Part shown: piece by piece, positions 12,862-20,906 of the stretch
How the letters are laid out: every line of letters begins with the position of its first letter
How positions within the stretch are numbered: position 1 is the stretch's first letter
From: Rhodocyclaceae bacterium
GTDB taxonomy: Bacteria > Pseudomonadota > Gammaproteobacteria > Burkholderiales > Ga0077523
DNA length: 64,000 nucleotides
Reading direction: 5' to 3'
NCBI GenBank assembly: GCA_020248405.1
Contig: JADCHQ010000007.1
Span: 1-64,000 of the forward strand
The notes under the pieces: generated by a model
Seen by the model: the letters and a program-made list of their open reading frames with translations, nothing else
Database searches by the model: none
Told to the model about the DNA's origin: nothing
Position numbers and translations under genes: made by a program

Positions 12862-13911
12862 ATGAAGCTGCCCGAGCTGTTCGAGTTCTCCCCCGCCGCC
12901 GCGCCGTCGCAACACACCTCCTCCCGTCGTCGTTTCCTATGCGGGTGCGGCGCGTGCGGGCTGGCCATCTCCGCCGCGGGGCTTGCACAGCTGGCGGCGG
13001 CCACCCGTGCCGAGGCCGCTGCCGGCGGCACCGTGCTCACGGTGGGGCACCTCCCGGCGGGATGCGTACAGCACTTGCTCCTTGCCAAGGCGCGCGGCCT
13101 GTTCCAGAAAGCTGGCCTGAACGTGGTTCTCAACCAGTTCAACGGCCCCTCCGAGTCTCTGCAGGCGCTGGTGGCGGACAAGCTCGACCTGATCCACGGG
13201 CCCTGGACCACAACCGTCGCCGCGTACGCCGAGGGCACGCGCAACCTGCGCATCGTCGGCGGCTCGGGTAAGGCCGGCATCGAACTGGTGGCCCGCAAGG
13301 GTTCGGTGAAGAACGTGCAGGAGTTCCTCGCGGCGGCTGGCAAGGGCCTGCGGGTGGGCACCCTGCGCCTGGACACGCTGGAGCTGGTGGGCTACGGCAC
13401 CATGTCCAAGGGCGGCAAGTCCTACGCCGACTACAAAATGACCTTCTTCCCGAGCATGGTAGGGATGGGCGAGGCGCTGTCCAGCGGCGCCGTGGACGTG
13501 TGCACGCTCGCCCAGCCCTACGCCGAGACCGTGGTGCGCGCCTCCGGCGGCACCTATATTGCCGACTCCAACAGCGTCTGGGGCCCGGAGGCGGCGGATT
13601 GCGTGGTCACCACCAGGGAGGCCACCGCCAAGGCGAAGGCCGATGCCATCCGCACCTACCTGCGCGTGCTGTCGGAATCGGCGCAGGCCCTTGCGGCGAA
13701 TTACGAGGCCGCCTGGGATGACCTGCAGCCCATCTACGGCGCGCCGCGCCCCATCCTGGCGGCGGCGCTGCGCCGGCAGGTACCCAACCCCGTCATCAGC
13801 CCGGTGGGGGTGCAGGGCCTGCGCACGGGGGTCAAGTTCCTGATCGAGCTGGGCTACTTCAAGGACGTGTCCATCGACAGCGTTCTCGACCTGAAGCTCC
13901 AGCCGGCCTGA
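12862..13911 (+). CDS. Tat-exported ABC transporter substrate-binding protein (NitT/TauT type)
   Basis: The 349-residue protein begins with a twin-arginine signal, SRRRFL at residues 21-26, directly followed by an unusual Cys cluster (C27, C29, C32 in LCGCGACGLA) in the hydrophobic region. Likely cleavage is near RAEA-AAGG. The mature part has the NMT1/SsuA-like fold: TVGHLPAGCVQHLLLAKARG, FQKAGLNVV and DLIHGPW. An in-frame ATG at 12838 is an alternative start. The permease and ATPase follow at once, so it should deliver substrate to them. Family members bind sulfonates, nitrate, cyanate or pyrimidine precursors; the ligand here cannot be read. Confidence 0.85.
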   Translation: MKLPELFEFSPAAAPSQHTSSRRRFLCGCGACGLAISAAGLAQLAAATRAEAAAGGTVLTVGHLPAGCVQHLLLAKARGLFQKAGLNVVLNQFNGPSESLQALVADKLDLIHGPWTTTVAAYAEGTRNLRIVGGSGKAGIELVARKGSVKNVQEFLAAAGKGLRVGTLRLDTLELVGYGTMSKGGKSYADYKMTFFPSMVGMGEALSSGAVDVCTLAQPYAETVVRASGGTYIADSNSVWGPEAADCVVTTREATAKAKADAIRTYLRVLSESAQALAANYEAAWDDLQPIYGAPRPILAAALRRQVPNPVISPVGVQGLRTGVKFLIELGYFKDVSIDSVLDLKLQPA

Positions 13912-13924
13912 GGAAGCGCGGTCC

Positions 13925-14872
13925 GTGGAACTCGCCCTGCCAGGTGCGGCTGCCGTGCGGAGCCCGGCGACGCCGAGCCTCGAGCCTGGCGCCGCCGCAG
14001 CGGGCCCGCTCAACGCCGTTCCGGGGCATGTCGAGCCCGGGCTGCTGGCGCAGTGGCGGGGCCGGGTGCGCCGGGCCGTGGCGGCAGCCGCTTGGTTCGT
14101 GCTGGCGTGGGGCGTGCTGCTGGGCGCCTGGGAAGGCGCCACCCACGCGGGTCTGCTTAATGCGCAGATCCTGCCACCACCCAGCGAGACGCTGCCCTAC
14201 GCGCTGTCCGGCCAGGTGCGCATCGGGTTTGGCCAGCAGCGCATGGGGCTCTCCGACGCCGTGGTGGTGACGCTCTCGCGGGTGGCTGCCGGCATGACGC
14301 TTGGGCTCGCGGCGGCCCTGCTAGCGGCGGTTCTGATCACCGAGATCCGGCTGATGCGCCGCCTGGCGCTGCCCATTGTGCAGTCGATCGCGCCCATCGC
14401 GCCGGTGGCGTGGATTCCCTTCACCATCGTCCTGGTGGGCATCGGCGGGCAGGCGGCCGTGTTCATCGTTTTCATGGCCGTGTTCGGAACGCTCACGCTG
14501 TCCTTGGTCGCGGCGCTGGAGAACATCCCGCCCGAGTACCTCGCCATCGCGCGCAACCTGCGCACGCCCCGGGCAAGGCTGTGGTGGAACGTGCGGCTGC
14601 CGGCCATCCTGCCCTCGGCGCTGACGGCGCTGCGGATGGCCTTCTTCGGGGCCTGGATGGCGGCCCTGGCGGGGGAGATGGCGGGCATCAACTCCGGCCT
14701 CGGCTACATGATCGTGATGGCGCAGCAGATGTACAACATGAAAGTGGTCATGATCGGCATCCTGGCCATAGGCCTCATCGGCTTCACCATAGACCGTCTG
14801 CTGCTCGGCCTGCAGAAAGGCCTCTCGGGCGCCCTCGTCGGAAACGCACGCGATGCCCGGCGCGAGGCTTGA
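13925..14872 (+). CDS. ABC transporter permease (SsuC/TauC family)
   Basis: This 315-residue inner-membrane protein starts at a GTG 13 bases after the binding protein. A long non-membrane N-terminus of about 55 Ala/Pro-rich residues precedes the first helix (AAAWFVLAWGVLLGAW). Around six hydrophobic segments follow. The cytoplasmic coupling loop is seen in IPPEYLAIARNLRTPRARLW followed by NVRLPAILPSALTALR, the EAA-type motif of binding-protein-dependent permeases. The family is the NitT/TauT permease group. The 3' end overlaps the ATPase gene by 20 bases, indicating one operon. Confidence 0.88.
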   Translation: MELALPGAAAVRSPATPSLEPGAAAAGPLNAVPGHVEPGLLAQWRGRVRRAVAAAAWFVLAWGVLLGAWEGATHAGLLNAQILPPPSETLPYALSGQVRIGFGQQRMGLSDAVVVTLSRVAAGMTLGLAAALLAAVLITEIRLMRRLALPIVQSIAPIAPVAWIPFTIVLVGIGGQAAVFIVFMAVFGTLTLSLVAALENIPPEYLAIARNLRTPRARLWWNVRLPAILPSALTALRMAFFGAWMAALAGEMAGINSGLGYMIVMAQQMYNMKVVMIGILAIGLIGFTIDRLLLGLQKGLSGALVGNARDARREA

Positions 14873-15620
14873 GTTTCGCCGCGTAGCACGCCGCTACGAC
14901 GGCGTGCAGCGCCTGCGGGTGGACGCGCTGGATCTGGCGCCCGGCAGCTTCAATGTCCTGCTTGGGCGCAGCGGCTGCGGCAAGACCTCGCTGCTCGAGA
15001 TCGCCGCCGGCTTGGCCGCGCCGGACGAGGGCATGGTCACCGTCGACGGCAGGCCCGTGGACGGGCCGGTGCCGGACAGCGCGCTGGTGTTCCAGCACCA
15101 CAACCTGTTCCCCTGGATGAGCGCGGCGGGCAATGTGGCCTTCGCGCTGCGCAACGCAGGCGTGGGCGCGAAAGCGGCGCTGGAGCGAGCCGTGGCGCTG
15201 TTGGCCAACGTGGGCCTTGCGGAATTCGCCCACGAGCGCCCGTCGCGGTTGTCGGGAGGCATGCGTCAGCGGGTGGCGCTTGCCCGGACCCTGGCCCTCG
15301 AACCGCGCCTGCTGCTGCTGGACGAGCCCTTCTCCGCGCTCGACGCGCAGACCCGGCGGCTCATGCAGCGCACCCTCCTGGACGTGTGGCGGCACACCGG
15401 TGCAACGGTGCTCATGGTCACCCACGACCTGGACGAGGCGGTGCTCCTGGCCGACCGGATTGTGCTCATGGCCAGCGTGCCGCACGGCCGCGTGGCCAGG
15501 GTGCTGGACCTGCCCTTCCACCGCCCGCGCCTGCGCGATGACCCCGCCGTGCGCTCGGTGGCCGCCACGCTGGATGCCTTCCTCGAGAACGAGGCCCTGG
15601 TGGCCGAGCACGCCGCCTGA
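14853..15620 (+). CDS. ABC transporter ATP-binding protein (SsuB/TauB family)
   Basis: The 255-residue nucleotide-binding subunit has all ABC motifs: Walker A GRSGCGKTS, Q-loop VFQHHNLFPWM, signature RLSGGMRQRVALAR, Walker B LLLLDEPFSALD and the switch His in VTHDLDEA. It resembles ATPases of nitrate/sulfonate/taurine importers and is therefore expected to energise the preceding permease. It overlaps that gene by 20 bases. The gap to the OsmC-like gene is 32 bases, so the operon probably continues. All residues needed for ATP hydrolysis appear present. Confidence 0.92.
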   Translation: MPGARLEFRRVARRYDGVQRLRVDALDLAPGSFNVLLGRSGCGKTSLLEIAAGLAAPDEGMVTVDGRPVDGPVPDSALVFQHHNLFPWMSAAGNVAFALRNAGVGAKAALERAVALLANVGLAEFAHERPSRLSGGMRQRVALARTLALEPRLLLLDEPFSALDAQTRRLMQRTLLDVWRHTGATVLMVTHDLDEAVLLADRIVLMASVPHGRVARVLDLPFHRPRLRDDPAVRSVAATLDAFLENEALVAEHAA

Positions 15621-15652
15621 CAGTTTCCCCCGCCCTCCCCGAGACCCATGCC

Positions 15653-16204
15653 ATGACCCAGGACACCATCACCGAATTCACCCTCAACGGACTGTCTCCG
15701 GAGCGCTCGCACGACGTCCAGCAGCGCATCCGCGACGACGGCGACGGCGACTTTGCCCGGCCGCTGTATCGCGCCGAGGTTGCCTGGACCACGGGGTACC
15801 GCACGGTGGCCCGCCTCGCGGGCGGCCGCACGCTCGAAGGCGATGAGCCGGTGGCCTACGGCGGCGCGGCACAGGGCGCCTCACCGCAGGATCTGCTGCT
15901 CACGGCCGTAGGCAACTGCGTGGCGGCCACCTGCATCGGCGGGCTGTCGGCGCAGCGGATCGAGGTGCGCTCCCTCAACATCCATGTGTCGGGCCGCGTC
16001 AATTTCAAGGCCGCCTACGGAGTGGCGCCCGGCGCACCCGGATTCGAGAGCGTCGACGTGAAGCTGTTCATCGAGACCGACGCGCCCCGGGAACGGGTGG
16101 ACGCCCTGTTGCGCAAGCTGCTGCCCACCGCGCCGATTCCCGACACCATCCTGCGGCCCGTGCCGCTGAACGTATCCATCGCCCACGAGGCCACCGCATC
16201 ATGA
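15653..16204 (+). CDS. OsmC-like protein with a missing second cysteine
   Basis: The 183-residue protein has an OsmC/Ohr-type fold: a strand region YRAEVAWTTGYRTVARLAGG, the central helix start GASPQDLLLTAVGNCVAATC, and a C-terminal LRKLLPTAPIPDTIL. Cys89 occupies the usual first cysteine position, and Cys94 is an extra one in the same helix. The second redox cysteine normally found in a CP motif before the last strand is replaced by Ala160 (TAPIP). Classical peroxidase activity is therefore doubtful. It is inside the ABC/FMO operon and overlaps the next ATG by 4 bases, so it may bind or transfer a pathway intermediate. Confidence 0.8.
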   Translation: MTQDTITEFTLNGLSPERSHDVQQRIRDDGDGDFARPLYRAEVAWTTGYRTVARLAGGRTLEGDEPVAYGGAAQGASPQDLLLTAVGNCVAATCIGGLSAQRIEVRSLNIHVSGRVNFKAAYGVAPGAPGFESVDVKLFIETDAPRERVDALLRKLLPTAPIPDTILRPVPLNVSIAHEATAS

Positions 16205-17412
16205 ACGCCGGCGGTGAGGACGTGCTGGTGGTGGGCGGCGGACCGGCGGGCCTCTCCGCCGCCCGCGCGCTGGTGCAGGCGGGCCGCAAGCCCCTTGTGC
16301 TGGAGCGGGCCGATGCCGTGTGCGCCGCGTGGCGCAACCACTACGAAGGTCTGCGGCTCAACACGGGCCGCGTGCTGTCGAGCCTTGCGGGTGAAGCCAT
16401 TCCGCGCAGCGCCGGCGGCTGGCCGACCCGGGAGTCATTCGTACGCTACCTGGAGTCCTTCCCGGAGAAGGGCGGATTCCCGGTGATCACCGGCGTGCAG
16501 GTGGAACGCGTGGGCCGCGATGGCGCGCAGCACGGCTGGCGGGTGGATGCGGCCGACGGGCGGCGATTTGCCGCGCCCGCCGTGGTGGTAGCCACCGGCG
16601 GCTCCCGCGTGCCCGTGGTCCCCCAGTGGCAGGGCGCCTCCAGCTTCGCGGGCCGGCTGCTCCATGCCAGCGCGTTCCGCAGCCCAGAGCCATTCCGCGG
16701 GCTGCGCGTGCTGGTGGTGGGATGCGGCAACTCCGGCGCGGAGATTGCCAGCCGGCTGGTACCCCATGCCGCCGAGGTGACCTGCTCGGTGCGAACGCCG
16801 CCGCACCTGTTGCCCCGCAGTGTCCTGGGCGTGCCCATGGCGGGATGGGGGCTCGTGCTGCGGCACCTGCCGGCAGTGTGGGCGGATTCGCTTATGCTCG
16901 GCCTGCAGCGCACCGTTTTCGGCAACCTGGCTCACCGGGGACTGCCCTTGCCGCGCACCCGCCTGTCGGTGAAGTTCGGCGAGACCAACGTGGTGCCCAC
17001 GCTCTACGAGGATTTCGCCCGGCATGTGCGCGCGGGCGGCATTCGCATCGTGGGCGAGGTGGTTCGCTTCGAGGGCGAGGAGGTGGAGGTGGAGGCGTCT
17101 GTCCGCGGCGCCGGGGCTGGCGCGGGAACCGTGCACCTGCGTCCCGACGTGGTGGTGGCTGCAACCGGTTACCGCAGCGGCCTGCGGGAGCTGATCGACG
17201 TGCCTGGTCTCGTGGATGACAGGGATCGTCCCGGCGTGACCGGCGGCGCGGAACATCCCCAGGCGCCCGGCCTTTTCTTCATCGGACAGTCGAATCCGCT
17301 CACCGGGCAACTGCGGGAGATTCGTCTCGAGTCCCGTGCCATCGCCCGGGCGCTCGGGCGCCCGGGTGCGGCGAAGGCGGCGTCCATCTCTTACGCGGGG
17401 GCCGGCGCCTGA
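16201..17412 (+). CDS. Flavin-containing monooxygenase-like NAD(P)H-dependent oxidoreductase
   Basis: The 403-residue enzyme has an FAD-binding GGGPAG (residues 12-17), a second dinucleotide site GCGNSGAE (174-181) and the class B monooxygenase fingerprint FAGRLLHASAF (149-159), close to the FxGxxxHxxx(W/Y/F) motif. ATGYRSGL lies near residue 321. It should use NADPH and oxygen to oxygenate a soft nucleophile (S or N) or to oxidise a carbonyl compound. The start overlaps the OsmC-like stop (ATGA), making it the last gene of the five-gene operon. With an ABC importer it may process the imported compound. Substrate unknown. Confidence 0.85.
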   Translation: MNAGGEDVLVVGGGPAGLSAARALVQAGRKPLVLERADAVCAAWRNHYEGLRLNTGRVLSSLAGEAIPRSAGGWPTRESFVRYLESFPEKGGFPVITGVQVERVGRDGAQHGWRVDAADGRRFAAPAVVVATGGSRVPVVPQWQGASSFAGRLLHASAFRSPEPFRGLRVLVVGCGNSGAEIASRLVPHAAEVTCSVRTPPHLLPRSVLGVPMAGWGLVLRHLPAVWADSLMLGLQRTVFGNLAHRGLPLPRTRLSVKFGETNVVPTLYEDFARHVRAGGIRIVGEVVRFEGEEVEVEASVRGAGAGAGTVHLRPDVVVAATGYRSGLRELIDVPGLVDDRDRPGVTGGAEHPQAPGLFFIGQSNPLTGQLREIRLESRAIARALGRPGAAKAASISYAGAGA

Positions 17413-17449
17413 CCGGCATCTTGCGGCGCGCGCGAGCCGGTGCGGCGGC

Positions 17450-18394
17450 TCACGCAGCGCAGGCCGGGCCGGCTTGGGTCATGGCGAGGCGGCCCGCACC
17501 GGCTTCCTCGAACAGCCAGGCGCGAAACAGCGCGATCTTCCGGCTGACCGGGCGGTCCGTCGGACGCACCAGTTGGTAGCTGAAGCACGTCGGTAGCGAT
17601 TCTCCGAAGGGTCGCACCAGCCGCCCGTCGGCGAGTTCGGCCTCCACCCACGAGCGTTTCACCAGCGCCACGCCTTGCGCGTCGATGGCGGCGTGGATCA
17701 CCAGGTGCCCCGGCGTGAAGGCGGGGCCCTTGCGCGCATCGATGCCCTCCACGCCCAGGCGGTCGAGCCAGCGTTGCCAGTCGGGCGCCGTTTCGTCTTC
17801 GGCGCTGGCGCCGTCCTGGAGCAGCACGTGCAGGCGCAGGTCCTCGGGACGGCGCAACCGCGCGCCGCGTTCCACCAGCGATGGCGCGCACACCGGGAAG
17901 AGTTCGTCATCCAGGAAGCGCTCCGCCTCCAGCCCGGGATAGGGTCCGCGGCCGTAACGGATGGCGGCGTCGAAGTCCTCGCGGGCGAAGTCGGTCAGGC
18001 CCTTGGAGGCGGCCAGCCGCACCTCGATGTCGGGGTGGCGCTGGCTGAAGCGCGCCAGGCGCGGCCGCAGCCACTGGGTGGCAAAGGTGGGCGGCGCGCT
18101 CAGGTGCAGCAGCGTCTCGAAGGCGCGCGCCTGGAGCTGCTCGGTGGCGCGGGTGAGGCTGCGGAACGCCTCATGCACGCCGGGCAGGAATGCCCGGCCC
18201 GCCTCGGTGAGCGTGAGCGTGTTGCGCTGGCGCAGGAACAGCTGGATCCCCAGGAACTGCTCGAGCCCGCGCACCTGCTGGCTCACGGCCGCAGGCGTGA
18301 CGGAGAGCTCCTCGGCGGCACGCACGAAGCTCGTGCGGCGCGCAGCCGCCTCGAAGGCGCGCAGGGCGTTGAGCGGCGGCAGGCGTTGTCCCAT
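17450..18394 (-). CDS. LysR-family transcriptional regulator (GcvA-like)
   Basis: This 314-residue regulator has the LysR winged helix-turn-helix at residues 5-64 (LNALRAFEAAARRTSFVRAA, EELSVTPAAVSQQVRGLEQF). An effector-binding domain follows, with the GcvA-like features LSAPPTFATQWLRPRLARF and DAAIRYGRGPYPGL. The gene is downstream of the dehalogenase-like gene on the same strand (41-base gap) and converges on the monooxygenase gene. It is not divergent from a target as many LysR genes are, so it may control its own operon, the opposite operon, or both. The effector is unknown. Confidence 0.88.
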   Translation of the reverse strand: MGQRLPPLNALRAFEAAARRTSFVRAAEELSVTPAAVSQQVRGLEQFLGIQLFLRQRNTLTLTEAGRAFLPGVHEAFRSLTRATEQLQARAFETLLHLSAPPTFATQWLRPRLARFSQRHPDIEVRLAASKGLTDFAREDFDAAIRYGRGPYPGLEAERFLDDELFPVCAPSLVERGARLRRPEDLRLHVLLQDGASAEDETAPDWQRWLDRLGVEGIDARKGPAFTPGHLVIHAAIDAQGVALVKRSWVEAELADGRLVRPFGESLPTCFSYQLVRPTDRPVSRKIALFRAWLFEEAGAGRLAMTQAGPACAA

Positions 18395-18435
18395 GGCTTC
18401 TCCCGGTGGTCGAGACGGCGGCGGCGCTCACGGCC

Positions 18436-19350
18436 TCAGGGGCGCCGCTCGTGCAGGAAGGGTACCAGCGTCTCGAGCAGCGCATCGGGCGCCTCCTCGG
18501 GCAGATAGTGCCCGCAGTCGAGCGACCCGCCGCGCACGTCGGTGGCGACCGCGCGCCAGGCACCCAGCGCGTCGAACTGGCGCTCGATCACGCCATGGCG
18601 GCCCCACAGGGCCAGCAGCGGGCAGCGCACCCGCTTTCCGGCGGCTTGGTCGGCTTCGTCATGCCGCAGGTCGATGTCGGCGCTGGCGCGGTAGTCTTCG
18701 CAGCTCGCGTGGATGGCGGCGGGATCGCTGAAGTCGCGCACGTAGTGCGGCCAGGCGTCGGGCAGAAAGGGCGCGAGTCCCGCGTGGCGGCCGCCCATGT
18801 GGTGGCGCAGGAAGGCCTCGGGCGCGGCGGCGATGAGCGCTTCGGGAAACGGCGCGGGCTGGATGAGGAAGAACCAGTGGTAGTAGGCGCGGGCGAAGGC
18901 CATGGTGGTGCCCTCGTACATGGCGAGCGTGGGCGCCACGTCGAGCACCGCCAGCCGATCCACGGCCAGGGGCGCGTCGAGCGCCATGCGGTGCGCAACG
19001 CGCGCGCCGCGGTCGTGGCCGCACACCGCGAAGCGCTCGAAGCCCAGCGCCGTCATCACCGCCAGCTGGTCGGCAGCCATCCGGCGCTTGCTGTAGTTCA
19101 CGTGCCCGGGATCGCCCGGCGGCTTCGACGAGGCGCCGTAGCCGCGCAGGTCGGTGGCCACCACCGTGAACCGCTGTGCCAGGGCGGGCGCCACCTTGCG
19201 CCAGATGAGGTGGCTCTGGGGAAAGCCGTGCAGCAGCAGCAGCGGCGGGCCCTCGCCCCTCACCGCGGCCGCGATTTCCACCTCCCCTGCCGCCACGCGC
19301 CTGAGGGTGAAGCCGGGGATGACCGGGTGCGGGCCGGCACTGGCGTTCAA
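18436..19350 (-). CDS. Fluoroacetate dehalogenase-like alpha/beta hydrolase
   Basis: The 304-residue protein carries the full residue set described for fluoroacetate dehalogenase RPA1163 (Asp110, Arg111, Arg114, Asp134, His155, Trp156, Tyr219, His280). The matching residues are Asp113, Arg114 and Arg117 in CGHDRGARVAHR, Asp137 in VLDVAP, the halide pocket His158/Trp159 in YYHWFF, Tyr220 in CEDYR, and His281 in DCGHYLPEE. The register shift is only 1-3 residues. This supports hydrolytic removal of halide from a small 2-halo acid. It follows the DASS transporter gene by 7 bases, hinting at uptake followed by conversion of an organic anion. Members with these residues sometimes act on other esters, so substrate needs testing. 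Confidence 0.8.
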   Translation of the reverse strand: MNASAGPHPVIPGFTLRRVAAGEVEIAAAVRGEGPPLLLLHGFPQSHLIWRKVAPALAQRFTVVATDLRGYGASSKPPGDPGHVNYSKRRMAADQLAVMTALGFERFAVCGHDRGARVAHRMALDAPLAVDRLAVLDVAPTLAMYEGTTMAFARAYYHWFFLIQPAPFPEALIAAAPEAFLRHHMGGRHAGLAPFLPDAWPHYVRDFSDPAAIHASCEDYRASADIDLRHDEADQAAGKRVRCPLLALWGRHGVIERQFDALGAWRAVATDVRGGSLDCGHYLPEEAPDALLETLVPFLHERRP

Positions 19351-19357
19351 GGCAGCC

Positions 19358-20881
19358 TCACGCCAGGCCCGCCAGCCGGCAGCCCAGCAGCACCCCGGGC
19401 GGGATGATGGCCGCGGCCGCGAGGTCGAGCACCGCCCCGTGGCGCGCCATCTGGGTGATGCGCACGCTGCCGGAACCGTACACGATGGCGTTCGGGGGCG
19501 TGGACACGGGCAGCATGAAAGCCATGCTGGCTCCCAGGGCGATGGCCATGGCCACGGGCGTCGCGCTCACGCCCGCAGCCGTGGCGGCCGCGATGCCAAG
19601 CGGCGCGAGCATGGTGGCCGTGGCGGTGTTGGAGGTGGTCTCGGTGAGAACGATGGCGATCCAGCAGAACAGGCAGGTCAGCGCCGCCACCGAGGTGCTG
19701 CCGGTGAGCGTGACCAGGCCATTGCCCAGCGATGCGGCGAGTCCGGTGCGGAACATGGCGCCGCCGAGGGCTAGCCCTCCGCCGAACAGCAGCAGCGTGC
19801 CCCAGTCGATGCGCGCGGCAGACTCCCAGGCGAGCGCGCGGCGCCCGGTGACGGGGTCGGCGGGCAGCAGGAACAGCAGCGATGCACCCAGCAGCGCCAC
19901 CACGGGCTCTGGCAGCAGGCGCTGCACCTGCGCCACGCGCGCATCCGCGGGGCCGAGGGCAATGGCGAGCAGCCCGGGCAGCACCCAGAACGACACGGTG
20001 AGCCCGAAGGCGATGACCACGTTGCGCTCCCGCGCCGACAGCGGCCCGCGCGGCGCGCCCACGCCTCCCGCGGGCCGCGCCTGCAGGCCCGGCTCCGGAG
20101 GCAGCACGAAGCGGAAGTAGATCAGCATAAATACGCTCAGGGCGAGCGCGATGGGTGTGGCAATGGCCATCCAGTGCAGGAAGGGGATCCGTTCGGCCGT
20201 GAGCTTGTGGAGCTGGCCGATGCTGATCAGGTTCGGCGCGCTTCCCACGGGCGTGATCACGCCGCCGATGGACGCTGACCATGCCAGCACCAGCATCAGC
20301 GCCGTGCCGAAGCGCAGGCGGCGGGCGTCCCGTCCGGCGTCGGCGGCGATGGCCGCCAGCACCGAGACAGCGATGGGGTAGAGCATGGCTGCCGTGGACG
20401 TGTTGTTCATCCACGCGGACACGCCCGTGGTGAGCGCGCAGAACGCCAGCAGCACGCGCCCCGGCGAGCGGGCCAGCGCCGGCCGCGCCAGCACCCACCC
20501 CGCCACTCGCCGGTCGAGCCCGGTCTCGGCCATGGCTTCGGCCAGCAGGAACCCGCCGAGGAACAGCATGACGATGGGGTCGCCGAAGGGCGCGAACATC
20601 TCGGAGGCGCTGCCCACGCCCAGCAGCACCGCGAGTGCCGGTCCCAGCAGGGCGGTCACGGGCAGGGGCACCGCCTCCGTGATCCACCACACCAGCACCA
20701 GCGCGAGCACGCCCGCCAGCCGCGCCGCCTCTGCGGATGGCAGCGGCAGGGGCAGGGCGAGCACGAGGGCCATGAGCAGCGGCCCGAGCCACAGGCCAAG
20801 CCGCCGCCGGGCCTGGTCGAAGCGCTCCTCCACGGCACCCAGCGGGTCGACCGCGGGCGACGGCTGCGGCGATTCGGTCAC
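19358..20881 (-). CDS. DASS-family (SLC13-like) anion transporter
   Basis: The 507-residue inner-membrane protein has a hydrophilic N-terminus of about 30 residues, then some 11-12 hydrophobic segments. DASS hallmarks are visible in both repeats: WMNNTSTAAML at residues 157-167 (a variant of the SNT motif) and TTSNTATATML with Ser417-Asn418-Thr419. GGVITPVGSAPNLI also fits the substrate-site loop. Such carriers import di- or tricarboxylates or sulfate, usually with sodium. It is placed between the SDR gene (25 bases) and the dehalogenase-like gene (7 bases), so the cargo may be the substrate of those enzymes. Confidence 0.88.
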   Translation of the reverse strand: MTESPQPSPAVDPLGAVEERFDQARRRLGLWLGPLLMALVLALPLPLPSAEAARLAGVLALVLVWWITEAVPLPVTALLGPALAVLLGVGSASEMFAPFGDPIVMLFLGGFLLAEAMAETGLDRRVAGWVLARPALARSPGRVLLAFCALTTGVSAWMNNTSTAAMLYPIAVSVLAAIAADAGRDARRLRFGTALMLVLAWSASIGGVITPVGSAPNLISIGQLHKLTAERIPFLHWMAIATPIALALSVFMLIYFRFVLPPEPGLQARPAGGVGAPRGPLSARERNVVIAFGLTVSFWVLPGLLAIALGPADARVAQVQRLLPEPVVALLGASLLFLLPADPVTGRRALAWESAARIDWGTLLLFGGGLALGGAMFRTGLAASLGNGLVTLTGSTSVAALTCLFCWIAIVLTETTSNTATATMLAPLGIAAATAAGVSATPVAMAIALGASMAFMLPVSTPPNAIVYGSGSVRITQMARHGAVLDLAAAAIIPPGVLLGCRLAGLA

Positions 20882-20906
20882 GGCGCTGCCTGGCGCGAAG
20901 CGGCGG

